Of a stretch of 42,770 nt of DNA, positions 15,234-24,185 are shown piece after piece. The stretch lies in assembly GCA_002878065.1 (NCBI GenBank), contig PNIN01000025.1, positions 1 through 42,770 of the forward strand. The letters are read 5' to 3'. The position numbers and the translations under genes are program-made. The notes beneath the pieces were generated by a model. The model did not search any database, had not been told where the DNA came from, and saw only the letters and a list, made by a program, of their open reading frames with translations. The first letter of the stretch is position 1; the number at the start of each line of letters is the position of its first letter. The stretch comes from Calditerrivibrio nitroreducens. GTDB taxonomy: Bacteria; Chrysiogenota; Deferribacteres; Deferribacterales; Calditerrivibrionaceae.

Positions 15234-16749
15234 TCTTATCCTTACACCATTTTTAACTGGTTTTGTTGGGTATTTTACAAACTATCTGGCTATAAAGATG
15301 CTCTTTCGTCCACACAAAAAGAGTTGGTACAGCTTTGGATGGCAGGGGGTTATCCCCAGAAATAGAAGTAAATTGGCAAAAGAGATCGGAAAGCTTGTGG
15401 GAAATGAACTTATCAAAGAAGATGATATTATAAAGTCGATAAAAGATGAACAGTTTCAGGCTTTGTTGTCCGATTTCATCAGAAAAGAGTTAAAAAGATT
15501 ACTAAACTCTGAGGGGGATATCTATTTAAATGATATTTTGAAGAAATTAAATCTACCTGTAGAAGAATTGATAAAAATTACGCTGGATGTAATCATAAAA
15601 AATGAAGAGTTTAAGAGTAAGTTTAATGAGGTTCTAAAAGATCTGATAGATTTGATTTCGGATTTTTTGGGGAAAAGAAAAATCGGTGATTTGAAAATAG
15701 ATATAAATGAGATCTATAGCAGGATCTACGTAAACGCCATTGAAAATGGAAGCTGGCAGCAGATTGTAGTAAGTAGTTTGAAGGAAAAGCTATATGACTG
15801 GTTGTATTCCGGGAAAAAAATAAAAGAGATATTGCCGGATAGCTTAAACGATAAAATATATGAACTTTCACCTATATTGGCGGAAAAGCTGATAAATCAG
15901 GTCAGACAGCTATTTAATGATCCTATATTCAAAATCAAGATAACGCGTAAAATAATAGATTGGAAAAACAACTATTTTGGAGATTCGTTTTTCGATCAGC
16001 TAAAGTTGGGAGTATTAAATGCTTTCCTAGGTGATGATAAGATTGCAGAGCTTGTGGATAATGAATTACCTAAAATACTAAATACCATATCCGAAGATAA
16101 GTCAACCTTTGAGAATATCAAAGGGATGATCTCAAACCAATTTAATATTTTGTTGGATAAACAGGTCAGTCATTTTGTGGATTTTTTAGGGGTTGAAAAT
16201 GTGCATAGTTTTATAAACCGCATTATGGTTTCTTTTGAATGGTATTTACGAAGTGAAGCTTTTGGGGAAACTATTTTTAATTTCCTGAAAAATCTCATGG
16301 AGCAGAACGGCCAAAAGAGTTTCAATGAGGTTCTGACACTTTTAGATATCGATATCAAAAATTTTTTGGGAAAACTTTTATCTTATAGTACGATCATAGA
16401 AAGAAGAGATGTTATAGAAAAGATCCTGGTTGATTTAATCTCAGGGATAAATATTTCATTAATGTTTAGAAGTATGACTGAGAATAGTTATGAAAATATT
16501 GCCGAAAAGATACGTAGTGAGATTAATCTGTTGCTTGATAGGAATATCCCAAATGTTATCAGGAGTTTGAATATTCCAAAAATTGTTGAGGATAGGATAA
16601 ATACTCTCAACCTTTATCAGGTGGAAGGGCTACTTTTCTCTTTTATGTCGGATCAATTTAAGTGGATAAATATTTTGGGCTTTATTTTAGGTTTTATTTT
16701 TGGTATGATGCAATCAGTTTTTGTAATCATATATGGAGGTATAGTATGA
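15217..16749 (+). CDS. DUF445 family membrane-anchored protein
   Basis: A 510-residue DUF445 (YheB-like) protein. The N-terminal segment GFVGYFTNYLAIKMLFRP and GVIPRNRSKLAKEIGKLVG are the family signatures. The body is a long, charged, mostly helical domain built of repeated LAEKL-like helices, and the last 25 residues (ILGFILGFIFGMMQSVFVII) are a second membrane anchor, so both ends are in the membrane. Function is unknown. The start is a TTG inside the end of the Ppx gene; no ATG occurs until residue 28, which would remove the conserved N-terminal helix, so I keep the TTG. It ends in an ATGA overlap with the lipoprotein gene. Confidence 0.82.
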   Translation: MQLHYSLILTPFLTGFVGYFTNYLAIKMLFRPHKKSWYSFGWQGVIPRNRSKLAKEIGKLVGNELIKEDDIIKSIKDEQFQALLSDFIRKELKRLLNSEGDIYLNDILKKLNLPVEELIKITLDVIIKNEEFKSKFNEVLKDLIDLISDFLGKRKIGDLKIDINEIYSRIYVNAIENGSWQQIVVSSLKEKLYDWLYSGKKIKEILPDSLNDKIYELSPILAEKLINQVRQLFNDPIFKIKITRKIIDWKNNYFGDSFFDQLKLGVLNAFLGDDKIAELVDNELPKILNTISEDKSTFENIKGMISNQFNILLDKQVSHFVDFLGVENVHSFINRIMVSFEWYLRSEAFGETIFNFLKNLMEQNGQKSFNEVLTLLDIDIKNFLGKLLSYSTIIERRDVIEKILVDLISGINISLMFRSMTENSYENIAEKIRSEINLLLDRNIPNVIRSLNIPKIVEDRINTLNLYQVEGLLFSFMSDQFKWINILGFILGFIFGMMQSVFVIIYGGIV

Positions 16750-17411
16750 AAAGGTTTTTATTTTATCTTATACTTGGAATTATTCTTTTTGGTTGTGGTG
16801 GTAAACATGAGGTTCCCATATCGATCCCTCAAAAGATGGATCAGAAACAGGCCATTTCAATATTGGAGCAGTATATTTCAAAACAGTTTAATGAAAAGGG
16901 TTATTACTACTATAAAACCATACAGAACTTAAAGCAGGGGAGGATAGCTTTTGTCTGGAAAAATGATCAATTAGGAAAATATTTCGTAAGATACTACATC
17001 GTTTCTGGAAAAGATAGGTATGTGGAATTGTTAGATAAAGGCGGAGAGTACCAGATTTCTGTAAAAAAAGGGGATGTTATCGTAAATTGTTATGGCTATA
17101 CGTACAAGCTTCCTAATGTGTACGATAGAAATATGAAGATAAATTTTGAGGTATTCTCCCAGAATGACTGTAGAAATGCCATCAGATTCACATTAAAGGA
17201 TAAGAAGGATGCTGAAGAACTGGCTGCTGCCCTTATGACGCTATTTTCTGTTCCTGAAGATAATGAGGATGCCGAAGTACTGGATCAGAAGGAAAAAGCT
17301 GACAAAAAAGATTCTACCAAACAGTATGGTACTAAATGTAGCGTTGATAAGATATTAAAGATGAAAGAGATAGGTCTCACCAACGATGAGATAAAAAAGA
17401 TCTGTGAGTGA
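16746..17411 (+). CDS. Lipoprotein of unknown function
   Basis: A 221-residue protein with a lipoprotein signal: MKRFLFYLILGIILFGC, lipobox L-F-G-C with C17 as the modified residue. The mature part is mixed alpha/beta with no motif I recognise. Its C-terminus (about residues 170-200) is rich in D, E and K, followed by a short helical tail, CSVDKILKMKEIGLTNDEI, resembling a helix-turn or SHOCT-like end. Cysteines near residues 117, 140, 199 and 220 could form disulfides. I chose the ATG at 16746, which has GGAGG before it, overlaps the DUF445 stop, and yields the signal peptide; a longer frame from 16662 would destroy it. Confidence 0.8.
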   Translation: MKRFLFYLILGIILFGCGGKHEVPISIPQKMDQKQAISILEQYISKQFNEKGYYYYKTIQNLKQGRIAFVWKNDQLGKYFVRYYIVSGKDRYVELLDKGGEYQISVKKGDVIVNCYGYTYKLPNVYDRNMKINFEVFSQNDCRNAIRFTLKDKKDAEELAAALMTLFSVPEDNEDAEVLDQKEKADKKDSTKQYGTKCSVDKILKMKEIGLTNDEIKKICE

Positions 17412-19326
17412 TGGTTTAATGGGTGTGTGGACGTCAGAAGGGAGAAAAGATCGTTTTGAAAAACTACTATCAGACTCTAGGCTGAAAATAGATAATCTTC
17501 TGCTAAATGCTGATGGATATGAAGGTTTTATGTTGCCGTATCAGTCTGTCATTGCAAAAATACATGAAGAGTTTACACCGATCAGCCACCTTAACGCAGT
17601 AAATAATTCAACAGAAACTCAGGATCTTTTTAATCATTGTTTAGAGCTTTATACAGATTTTTTCACTGAAATTAATCAATCAAAAGCGATCTATTCCAAG
17701 ATCAAGGATATTCAATATAACAATAGGGATGAGAGTAAAGATAGATTGTATTACATCACCTTAAAAGAGTTTGAATTAGAGGGTGTACATCTTTCTCAGG
17801 ATGAACGCAGTAGAATCAAAGAGATAAACCTTCAATTGAGCAAACTTTCCACAGATTTCTTTCAAAATATCTTAAACGATACAAAAAAATTTGAGTTGAT
17901 CGTTGATGATAGATCCATTTTAGGGGATATGCCTGAAGAGGATGTTAATACGTATTGTAAAGATGGGAAGTATTACTTTAATCTTACGGCACCGTCCTAT
18001 AGCACTTTTATGAAGTATTGTACTGATGAGTCTCTAAGGGAAAAGATGTTTAAAGCCTATTTTGAAAGGGCGCCACAGAATTCTGCTTTGATCGAAGAGA
18101 TATTGAAATTGAGGAAGGTTAAGGCTAATCTGTTGGGTTTTAAGAGTTTTGCTGATCTTTCCCTTCAAACCAAAACTGCAAAGGATCCTGAAAATGTGCT
18201 AAATTTTCTCAAAAATCTCGGGGAGAAGACGAAGCCTTATCTCAAACAGGATCTGGAAAAGCTTAAAGAGGAATCGGAAATGCTTGGGTTAGGAGATCTC
18301 AAAGCTTACAATATCCCATTTCTTATGGAGCAGATTCGTAGAAGAGAGTTAGGGTTAAAAGAGGATGAGATAAGAAGGTTTTTTGAGCAGAAGAGAACGG
18401 TGGAGGGGCTAATCAATTTTGTATCTGAATTTTTTGGATTAGAATTTATTAGTATTACAGAAGAGACATGGCATCCAAAAGTTATCGTTTACGATGTCAG
18501 AAAAGATGGGAGATATGTGGGTAAGCTATATTTCGATCTGGAAGCCCGTATAGGAAAAAGGGACGGCGCCTGGATGAATGAATGGCTAACCAGATATAGA
18601 AATGATAAGGGTGAGATCGTCTATCCTGTAGTATTTATCGTGGCAAATTTTCCCCCTTCAAATGGTGATACTCCGTCCCTATTGAAACATTCCGATGTAG
18701 AAACTCTTTTTCATGAAATGGGGCATGCTTTGCATCATCTTTTGAGTAATTCTGATGATTATTTTATAAGTGGGATAAATGGCGTGGAATGGGATGTGGT
18801 GGAATTCCCATCACAATTTCTTGAAAATTTTGCCTTTGACGAAAAGGTTTTGACAAATATAGGTATCGATTTTTATACAGGTAAAAGAATTGGATCAGAC
18901 ATTGTAAGTAAGATAAAAAAGGAACGTTCTTTTTTTGCCGGCTATCAGATGGGAAGACAGTTAGAGTTTGGGATATTTGATATGTTGATACATCAGGATG
19001 CCTATTCTGCTGAGGAGGTGGATGCTATTTTAAAAGAGACCCGCAGAATGTTGGGAACTTTAGAACAGCCGGACTATGCAAAATTTCAAAACCAATTTTC
19101 ACATATATTCTCCGGAGGTTATGCCGCTGGGTATTACAGCTATAAATGGGCGGAAGTGCTGAGTGCGGATCTATTTGTGAAACATAATAAAAAGATTGTA
19201 GATGGAAAGAAGATAGCAAGCTATCTTTTTGCATCTGGAGGAGCAATTAACATATATGAGGAGTATCTGAATCAATTGGGAACCCCACCTGATCTTTCTT
19301 CAATATTTCAGTTATATGGATTATAA
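17404..19326 (+). CDS. M3-family zinc oligopeptidase (oligopeptidase A/PrlC-like)
   Basis: A 640-residue cytoplasmic metallopeptidase that degrades short peptides. The zinc site is FHEMGHALHH, with H437 and H441 as ligands and E438 as the catalytic base; the third ligand should be the glutamate of VEFPSQFLENF near residue 466. Conserved substrate-site blocks GYAAGYYSYKWAEVLSAD (about 565-582) and VANFPPSNGDTPSLL (about 415-429) are present. Length is slightly under the usual 650-700 residues. The GTG start overlaps the lipoprotein gene by eight bases; an ATG at 17419 is an alternative that would give a non-overlapping start. There is no signal peptide. Confidence 0.92.
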   Translation: MSDGLMGVWTSEGRKDRFEKLLSDSRLKIDNLLLNADGYEGFMLPYQSVIAKIHEEFTPISHLNAVNNSTETQDLFNHCLELYTDFFTEINQSKAIYSKIKDIQYNNRDESKDRLYYITLKEFELEGVHLSQDERSRIKEINLQLSKLSTDFFQNILNDTKKFELIVDDRSILGDMPEEDVNTYCKDGKYYFNLTAPSYSTFMKYCTDESLREKMFKAYFERAPQNSALIEEILKLRKVKANLLGFKSFADLSLQTKTAKDPENVLNFLKNLGEKTKPYLKQDLEKLKEESEMLGLGDLKAYNIPFLMEQIRRRELGLKEDEIRRFFEQKRTVEGLINFVSEFFGLEFISITEETWHPKVIVYDVRKDGRYVGKLYFDLEARIGKRDGAWMNEWLTRYRNDKGEIVYPVVFIVANFPPSNGDTPSLLKHSDVETLFHEMGHALHHLLSNSDDYFISGINGVEWDVVEFPSQFLENFAFDEKVLTNIGIDFYTGKRIGSDIVSKIKKERSFFAGYQMGRQLEFGIFDMLIHQDAYSAEEVDAILKETRRMLGTLEQPDYAKFQNQFSHIFSGGYAAGYYSYKWAEVLSADLFVKHNKKIVDGKKIASYLFASGGAINIYEEYLNQLGTPPDLSSIFQLYGL

Positions 19327-19499
19327 CTGATATCTGTTAAATTTTAACTCAAGATTAAATTTGAAGTTAGACTGGATCATCCTGCTCAATGTAAGAATAT
19401 CTTCAACTCTCTGATAAATTGTATATTTTTGGCATTTTCATATTTTCTGAACAAATAGTGTTGTTTACTTATAGTGTGGTATAGCTTAAATAATTTTGA
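19321..19499 (-). pseudogene. Possible degraded coding remnant in the gap before the Liv operon
   Basis: This 247-base gap (19327-19573) has no intact gene. On the minus strand two adjacent open stretches in different frames could be joined by a single frameshift near 19415. One (19386-19499) reads through KLYHTISKQHYLFRKYENAK; the other (19321-19437) ends with LTLSRMIQSNFKFNLELKF and a stop inside the M3 peptidase end. The composition is what AT-rich noise can also give, there is no start, and I cannot name a parent gene. Low confidence. Confidence 0.15.
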
Positions 19500-19515
19500 T
19501 TAAACTTAATTTTTC

Positions 19516-19544
19516 TTGACATTAAGGGTTAAATCAATTATTAA
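19516..19544 (+). promoter_or_regulatory. Predicted promoter of the Liv/CoA-ligase operon
   Basis: Perfect TTGACA (19516-19521), 17-base spacer and TATTAA (19539-19544), about 30 bases before the livG ATG at 19574, which has GGAG as its ribosome binding site. Confidence 0.5.
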
Positions 19545-19573
19545 AATAAAAAATAATTATATTTTGGAGTGCT

Positions 19574-20347
19574 ATGTCGGCATTGCTAGAAGTTAAAAAT
19601 ATTTATCTAAGTTTCGGCGGTATAATGGCTGTGGCTGGAGTATCATTCAAGGTTAATAAAGGTGAGATATTCTCCATTATAGGACCAAACGGTGCAGGCA
19701 AAACAAGTGTTTTAAACGTTGTTACAGGGATTTATAAGCCTAAAAGGGGTAAAATATTATTTGAAGATACAGATATTACAAATCTGCCGGTGAAGAAAAG
19801 GGCTAAGCTTGGTCTTGTCAGGACGTTTCAAAATCTTGAGCTTTTCAAAGGGATGACTGTCCTTGATAACCTTATGCTTTCAAGACATATTTTCATGAAT
19901 TACGGTTTGATTTCATCCATCTTCTATTTTGGTAAGGCGTTGAAGGAAGAGGTAAAAAATAGGGAATTTGTGGAGGATGTCATAGATTTCTTAGACCTTT
20001 CGGCGGTTAGAAAAAAGTATGTTTTTGAACTTTCCTATGGAATACAGAAAAGGGTGGAGCTGGCAAGGGCATTGTGTCTTCAGCCGAAGCTTCTAATGCT
20101 GGATGAGCCTATGGCTGGTATGAATACCGAAGAAACTGAAGATATGGCGAGATACATTATCGATATCAACGAGGAGATGGGGATTACGATCATCTTAATA
20201 GAGCATGATATGAATGTGGTGATGGATCTTTCCCATAGGGTGGTGGCTCTTGATTTTGGTGAAAAGATCTGTGAAGGGAAGCCTGAAGAGGTGGCAAATG
20301 ATGAAAGGGTGCTTTCTGCTTATCTGGGGGAAGAGAAATGGGTATGA
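19574..20347 (+). CDS. livG: Branched-chain amino acid-type ABC transporter ATPase LivG
   Basis: A 257-residue ABC ATPase with Walker A GPNGAGKTS (about residues 36-44), the LSYGIQKRVELARAL signature (about 155-169) and Walker B LLMLDEPMAGMN. The RTFQNLELFKGMTVLDNLML segment and the C-terminal SAYLGEE are typical of LivG. It energises a Liv-type (HAAT) importer with LivF, LivH and LivM encoded downstream. Substrates of this family range from branched-chain amino acids to urea, amides, aromatic acids and other carboxylates; the CoA ligase placed directly next to it favours an organic acid. It is first in its operon, behind its own promoter. Confidence 0.93.
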   Translation: MSALLEVKNIYLSFGGIMAVAGVSFKVNKGEIFSIIGPNGAGKTSVLNVVTGIYKPKRGKILFEDTDITNLPVKKRAKLGLVRTFQNLELFKGMTVLDNLMLSRHIFMNYGLISSIFYFGKALKEEVKNREFVEDVIDFLDLSAVRKKYVFELSYGIQKRVELARALCLQPKLLMLDEPMAGMNTEETEDMARYIIDINEEMGITIILIEHDMNVVMDLSHRVVALDFGEKICEGKPEEVANDERVLSAYLGEEKWV

Positions 20348-22221
20348 CACTTCTTCATTACTTTTTTGAGAGATATAAGAACAATCCAAATAAAATTTCA
20401 TTCAGAGAAAAGGATCTGGGAATATGGAAGGAGTATAGCTGGAAAGATTACTTTGAAAAAGTAACAAAGCTGGCAATCTATTTTGAAACATTGGGGTTGA
20501 AAAAAGGGGATACCATTGCAATAATTGGCGACAATAAGCCTGAATGGATAATATCGGAAATAGCAGCCCAGCTTTTGGGTGCCTATCCGATCGGTATTTA
20601 TCAGGATTCGATTTCCAGCGAAGTGGAATATATTCTTACAAAGGCTGAATCGAAGGTGGTGGTGGTGGAAGATCAGGAACAGGTGGATAAGGTGCTGGAA
20701 AATGTGGATAAATTTTCACATCTTAAAAAGATAATCTATTACGACAAAAAAGGGATGTATCAATACAAAGATGGATTGTTGATCTTTTTTGGTGATATTT
20801 ACCATGAGATTTCTCAAACGGATCTGAATAGCTATTTTGAAGATAAGTTGAAATCGCTTAACGAAAACGATGTTGCAGTCATGTGCACAACATCCGGGAC
20901 AACGGGATATCCCAAGCTGGCAATGTTGAGTCATAAAAACATGATCTTTATGGCGACATCTCTTGCAAAGGCTGATCCGAAGTATGAGTCGGATGAGTTT
21001 GTTTCTTTTCTACCTCTACCCTGGATAGGTGAGCAGATGATGAGTGTTGCAAGTGCTCTAATCTTCGGTTTTACTGTAAACTTTCCCGAAAGTCATAACA
21101 CGGTTCAGGAGGATATGAAGGAGATAGGGCCACGTATAATCTTTTCACCCCCAAGAGTGTGGGAGAACATAGCATCTACCGTCAATATGAAAATCATGGA
21201 TGCAACACCGTTTAAAAGGTTTATTTACAACAAATGTCTTCCTATAGGTTATAAGTATGCCGAATTGAAGTTTGATAAAAAGAAACCATCATTTTTTCAG
21301 AAAATACAGTATATGTTTGCATACATTCTTCTTTTTAGAAAGCTTAAGGAGAGGCTTGGATTTAGCTTTTTAAGATCCGCAATGACCGGTGGAGCTGCAC
21401 TTGGGCCTGATACATTTAAATTTTTCCATGCTCTTGGTATAGAATTAAAACAGATTTATGGGCAGACAGAAATTGCCGGTATCTCTTGTATTCATAGAAG
21501 TGATGATATAGATTTTACCTCGGTGGGGAAACCGATCGAAGGGACAGAAGTAAGAATCACAGAAGCGGGGGAGATTATATCCAAGAGTGATGCGGTTTTT
21601 GTGGGATACTACAAAGATGAAAAAGCCACAGCCGAAACCGTAAGGGATGGTTGGTTATATTCCGGAGATGCTGGATATTTTGATGAAAACGGAAAGCTCG
21701 TGGTGATTGATAGAATGAAAGACCTAATGTATCTATCGGATGGCACAAGGTTTTCTCCGCAATTTATAGAAAATAAACTCAAGTTTAGCCCTTTTATAAA
21801 GGAAGCCGTCGTTCTGGGGGATAAAAAAGATTACATTACTGCCATCATCAATATCGATATGGGGATAGTGGGGAAATGGGCGGAGGATAACAAAATAGCA
21901 TACACCACCTACACAGATCTTTCCGCAAAAGAGGAGGTATATGAACTTATTCTCAAAGAGGTGGATAAGGTGAATGCCCAACTGATCGAAAAACACAGAG
22001 TAAAAAAATTTGTTTTACTATACAAAGAGCTGGATGCGGATGATGGGGAACTCACAAGGACGAGGAAGGTTCGTAGAGGATTTATAATAGAGAAGTATCA
22101 GGATATATTCAATGCACTTTATGCTGATGATAAGGATGTTTTTACCACCGCCACCATAAAGCTCCAGGATGGCAGGGTTAAAACTTTTCATACAACTTTA
22201 AAGATTATGTTTGTCAAATGA
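20338..22221 (+). CDS. AMP-forming acyl-CoA synthetase (long-chain fatty acid-CoA ligase type)
   Basis: A 627-residue adenylate-forming enzyme that activates a carboxylic acid to its CoA thioester. The nucleotide loop is MCTTSGTTGYPK (residues 182-193), the A5 motif is YGQTE (374-378), and the YSGDAGYFDENGKLVVIDRMKD-like A7-A8 region (about 441-462) is intact. Length and the FLPLPWIGEQMM segment place it with long-chain/FadD15-like members rather than acetyl-CoA synthetases. It sits between livG and livH in overlapping frames, so its substrate is probably whatever the Liv transporter imports. The ATG at 20338 has GGGGG seven bases upstream; the ATG at 20344 would make an ATGA overlap and is an alternative. 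Confidence 0.92.
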   Translation: MGMTLLHYFFERYKNNPNKISFREKDLGIWKEYSWKDYFEKVTKLAIYFETLGLKKGDTIAIIGDNKPEWIISEIAAQLLGAYPIGIYQDSISSEVEYILTKAESKVVVVEDQEQVDKVLENVDKFSHLKKIIYYDKKGMYQYKDGLLIFFGDIYHEISQTDLNSYFEDKLKSLNENDVAVMCTTSGTTGYPKLAMLSHKNMIFMATSLAKADPKYESDEFVSFLPLPWIGEQMMSVASALIFGFTVNFPESHNTVQEDMKEIGPRIIFSPPRVWENIASTVNMKIMDATPFKRFIYNKCLPIGYKYAELKFDKKKPSFFQKIQYMFAYILLFRKLKERLGFSFLRSAMTGGAALGPDTFKFFHALGIELKQIYGQTEIAGISCIHRSDDIDFTSVGKPIEGTEVRITEAGEIISKSDAVFVGYYKDEKATAETVRDGWLYSGDAGYFDENGKLVVIDRMKDLMYLSDGTRFSPQFIENKLKFSPFIKEAVVLGDKKDYITAIINIDMGIVGKWAEDNKIAYTTYTDLSAKEEVYELILKEVDKVNAQLIEKHRVKKFVLLYKELDADDGELTRTRKVRRGFIIEKYQDIFNALYADDKDVFTTATIKLQDGRVKTFHTTLKIMFVK

Positions 22222-22228
22222 GGTGAAT

Positions 22229-23113
22229 ATGGAGTTTTTGACACAGATTATCATAGCTGGGATTGTAATTGGTAGTATATACTCTCTTGTGGCTCTTGGA
22301 TTTACACTTATTTATAAATCCACTGGTATAGTAAACTTTGCCCAGGGGGAACTTTTGCTCGTGGGGGCATACGTTTGTCTTCATCTCACCGTAAGTTACC
22401 AGATACCTTTCATATTTTCATTTTTAATTACACTTATATTTATGTTTTTTTTCGGTTTTCTGATAGAAAGAGTCTTTTTAAGAAGAATGATAGGGGAGCC
22501 AATTATATCCATTATAATGCTTACCATAGGGCTTTCATCCCTTTTGAAATCTATAGTGCAGATAATTTGGGGTACGGATACCAGAACATTCCCTAAAATT
22601 TTTTCCCATGAACCGGTGAAAATCGGTTTTTTAAACATAAGTATGGTATATATTTTTGCGTTAATATCCATAGCTATATTTCTTGGTATATTTTCCTACT
22701 TCTTTAAAACCACCAAGACCGGTGTGGCTATGAGGGCCGTGGCGAGTGATCAGCAGGCTGCCCTATCTATGGGGATAGATGTAAGGAGAATATTTGCTCT
22801 CTCCTGGGCTATTGCGGCAATCGTATCCACTGTGGGAGGCGTTTTGCTGGGGAATATAAATGGTATAAACACCAGCTTATCACAGTTTGGTTTAAAGGTT
22901 TTTCCGGTTGTCATTCTTGGGGGGCTTGATAGTATCATTGGGGCAATAGTTGGTGGAATAATCATTGGAGTGCTGGAGAATATAGTCGGAGGCTACATAG
23001 ACCCACTTGTGGGGGGTGGTGCAAAAGAGGTATTCCCCTTTGTTGCCATGATAATAATACTCCTTATAAAACCTTATGGGTTATTTGGAACAGTTAAGGT
23101 GGAAAAGGTATGA
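22229..23113 (+). CDS. livH: Branched-chain amino acid-type ABC transporter permease LivH
   Basis: A 294-residue integral membrane permease with about eight hydrophobic segments. Family blocks are GSIYSLVALGFTLIYKSTGIVNFAQGELL-like (first segments), the cytoplasmic TGVAMRAVASDQQAALSMGI coupling region (about 164-183) and FGLKVFPVVILGGLDSIIGA. I chose the ATG at 22229 because GAGGTGAAT precedes it; an in-frame TTG at 22211 would add six hydrophilic residues and overlap the ligase gene. It pairs with LivM, encoded immediately downstream with a four-base overlap. Confidence 0.93.
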   Translation: MEFLTQIIIAGIVIGSIYSLVALGFTLIYKSTGIVNFAQGELLLVGAYVCLHLTVSYQIPFIFSFLITLIFMFFFGFLIERVFLRRMIGEPIISIIMLTIGLSSLLKSIVQIIWGTDTRTFPKIFSHEPVKIGFLNISMVYIFALISIAIFLGIFSYFFKTTKTGVAMRAVASDQQAALSMGIDVRRIFALSWAIAAIVSTVGGVLLGNINGINTSLSQFGLKVFPVVILGGLDSIIGAIVGGIIIGVLENIVGGYIDPLVGGGAKEVFPFVAMIIILLIKPYGLFGTVKVEKV

Positions 23114-24162
23114 ATTACGTTAATTGTGGTAATTTTAAAACAAGCTATGCTAAAGATGCTGCCATTTATAAAACAGTTTTTTCAAAAATATCGATCTATA
23201 GTTTTTTAATACTGATGTTGTTAGTGCCATTTTATGCAAACAGTTATATACTTTATATCCTTAATATGATTTTTATATCTTCCATAGCTGCAGTGGGATT
23301 GAATATATTGACAGGGTTTACCGGGCTTATTTCCCTCGGACATGGTGCCTTCATAGGTGTTGGTGCCTTTGCAACTGGTTATTTAGCTTTGAATTACGGC
23401 ATGAATTTTTATTTTGTAATCCCTTTAGCTGCACTTATTACTGCAATTATCGGAATAATTTTTGGGCTACCATCTTTGAGATTAAAGGATCTGTATCTAT
23501 CCATAGCAACTCTGGCAGCTCAGTTTATCTTAGAATTTATTTTTATAAGGGCGGAGTCGTTTACTGGTGGTGTAAATGGTATGCCTGTGGCGTACCCAAC
23601 TATTTTTGGTATTGAGATAAATAACGATTTTAGATTCTACTTTTTTGCTTATTCATTTGCCATAGTTATGATTACCATTGGTAAAAATATTTTGAGAACA
23701 AAAATAGGTAGAGCTTTTATAAGTGTCAGGGACAACTACATTGCTGCGGAGGCGATGGGGGTGGATATTTTCAAATACAAACTCTTATCTTTTGGAATTA
23801 GCTCCTTTTATGCCGGAGTTGCCGGATCTTTGTGGGCCTACTATGTGCAGTTTATAACGCCGGAGCATTTTACGATCACGGTATCCATTCAATATCTGTC
23901 AATGATAATTATCGGCGGGCTGGGGTCTGTACTTGGATCGATCTTTGGTACCATTTTTATGGTGATATTACCTGAGATGTTAAGACATCTTGTGGATCTA
24001 TTGTCAGGAGTGGCTCCATTTTTAAAACAGATATTCCCAGCCATCAGGGAAGCTTTTTATGGAATTGTAATTATACTTTTTCTCCTTTTTGAGCCGGAAG
24101 GGCTTGCCAGGAGATGGAATCTCATCAAAGCTTATTGGAAGTTATGGCCATTTTCATATTAA
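23110..24162 (+). CDS. livM: Branched-chain amino acid-type ABC transporter permease LivM
   Basis: A 350-residue permease, the partner of LivH. Family blocks are AAVGLNILTGFTGLISLGHG (about residues 58-77), GVGAFATGYLAL, the coupling region GRAFISVRDNYIAAEAMGVD (about 200-219) and IIGGLGSVLGSIFGTIF (about 260-276). The N-terminus has about 30 extra polar residues before the first membrane helix, including two lysine-rich stretches. The C-terminus FEPEGLARRW is typical. It starts in an ATGA overlap with livH and is followed by a 23-base gap containing AGGAGG for the binding protein gene. Confidence 0.93.
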   Translation: MNYVNCGNFKTSYAKDAAIYKTVFSKISIYSFLILMLLVPFYANSYILYILNMIFISSIAAVGLNILTGFTGLISLGHGAFIGVGAFATGYLALNYGMNFYFVIPLAALITAIIGIIFGLPSLRLKDLYLSIATLAAQFILEFIFIRAESFTGGVNGMPVAYPTIFGIEINNDFRFYFFAYSFAIVMITIGKNILRTKIGRAFISVRDNYIAAEAMGVDIFKYKLLSFGISSFYAGVAGSLWAYYVQFITPEHFTITVSIQYLSMIIIGGLGSVLGSIFGTIFMVILPEMLRHLVDLLSGVAPFLKQIFPAIREAFYGIVIILFLLFEPEGLARRWNLIKAYWKLWPFSY

Positions 24163-24185
24163 AATATATAGTTTAGGAGGATGTT

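Noticed and set aside
16662-16745. Longer N-terminus for the lipoprotein gene
   Set aside because: It lies in the DUF445 membrane anchor in another frame and would bury the lipoprotein signal; GGAGG points to the ATG at 16746.
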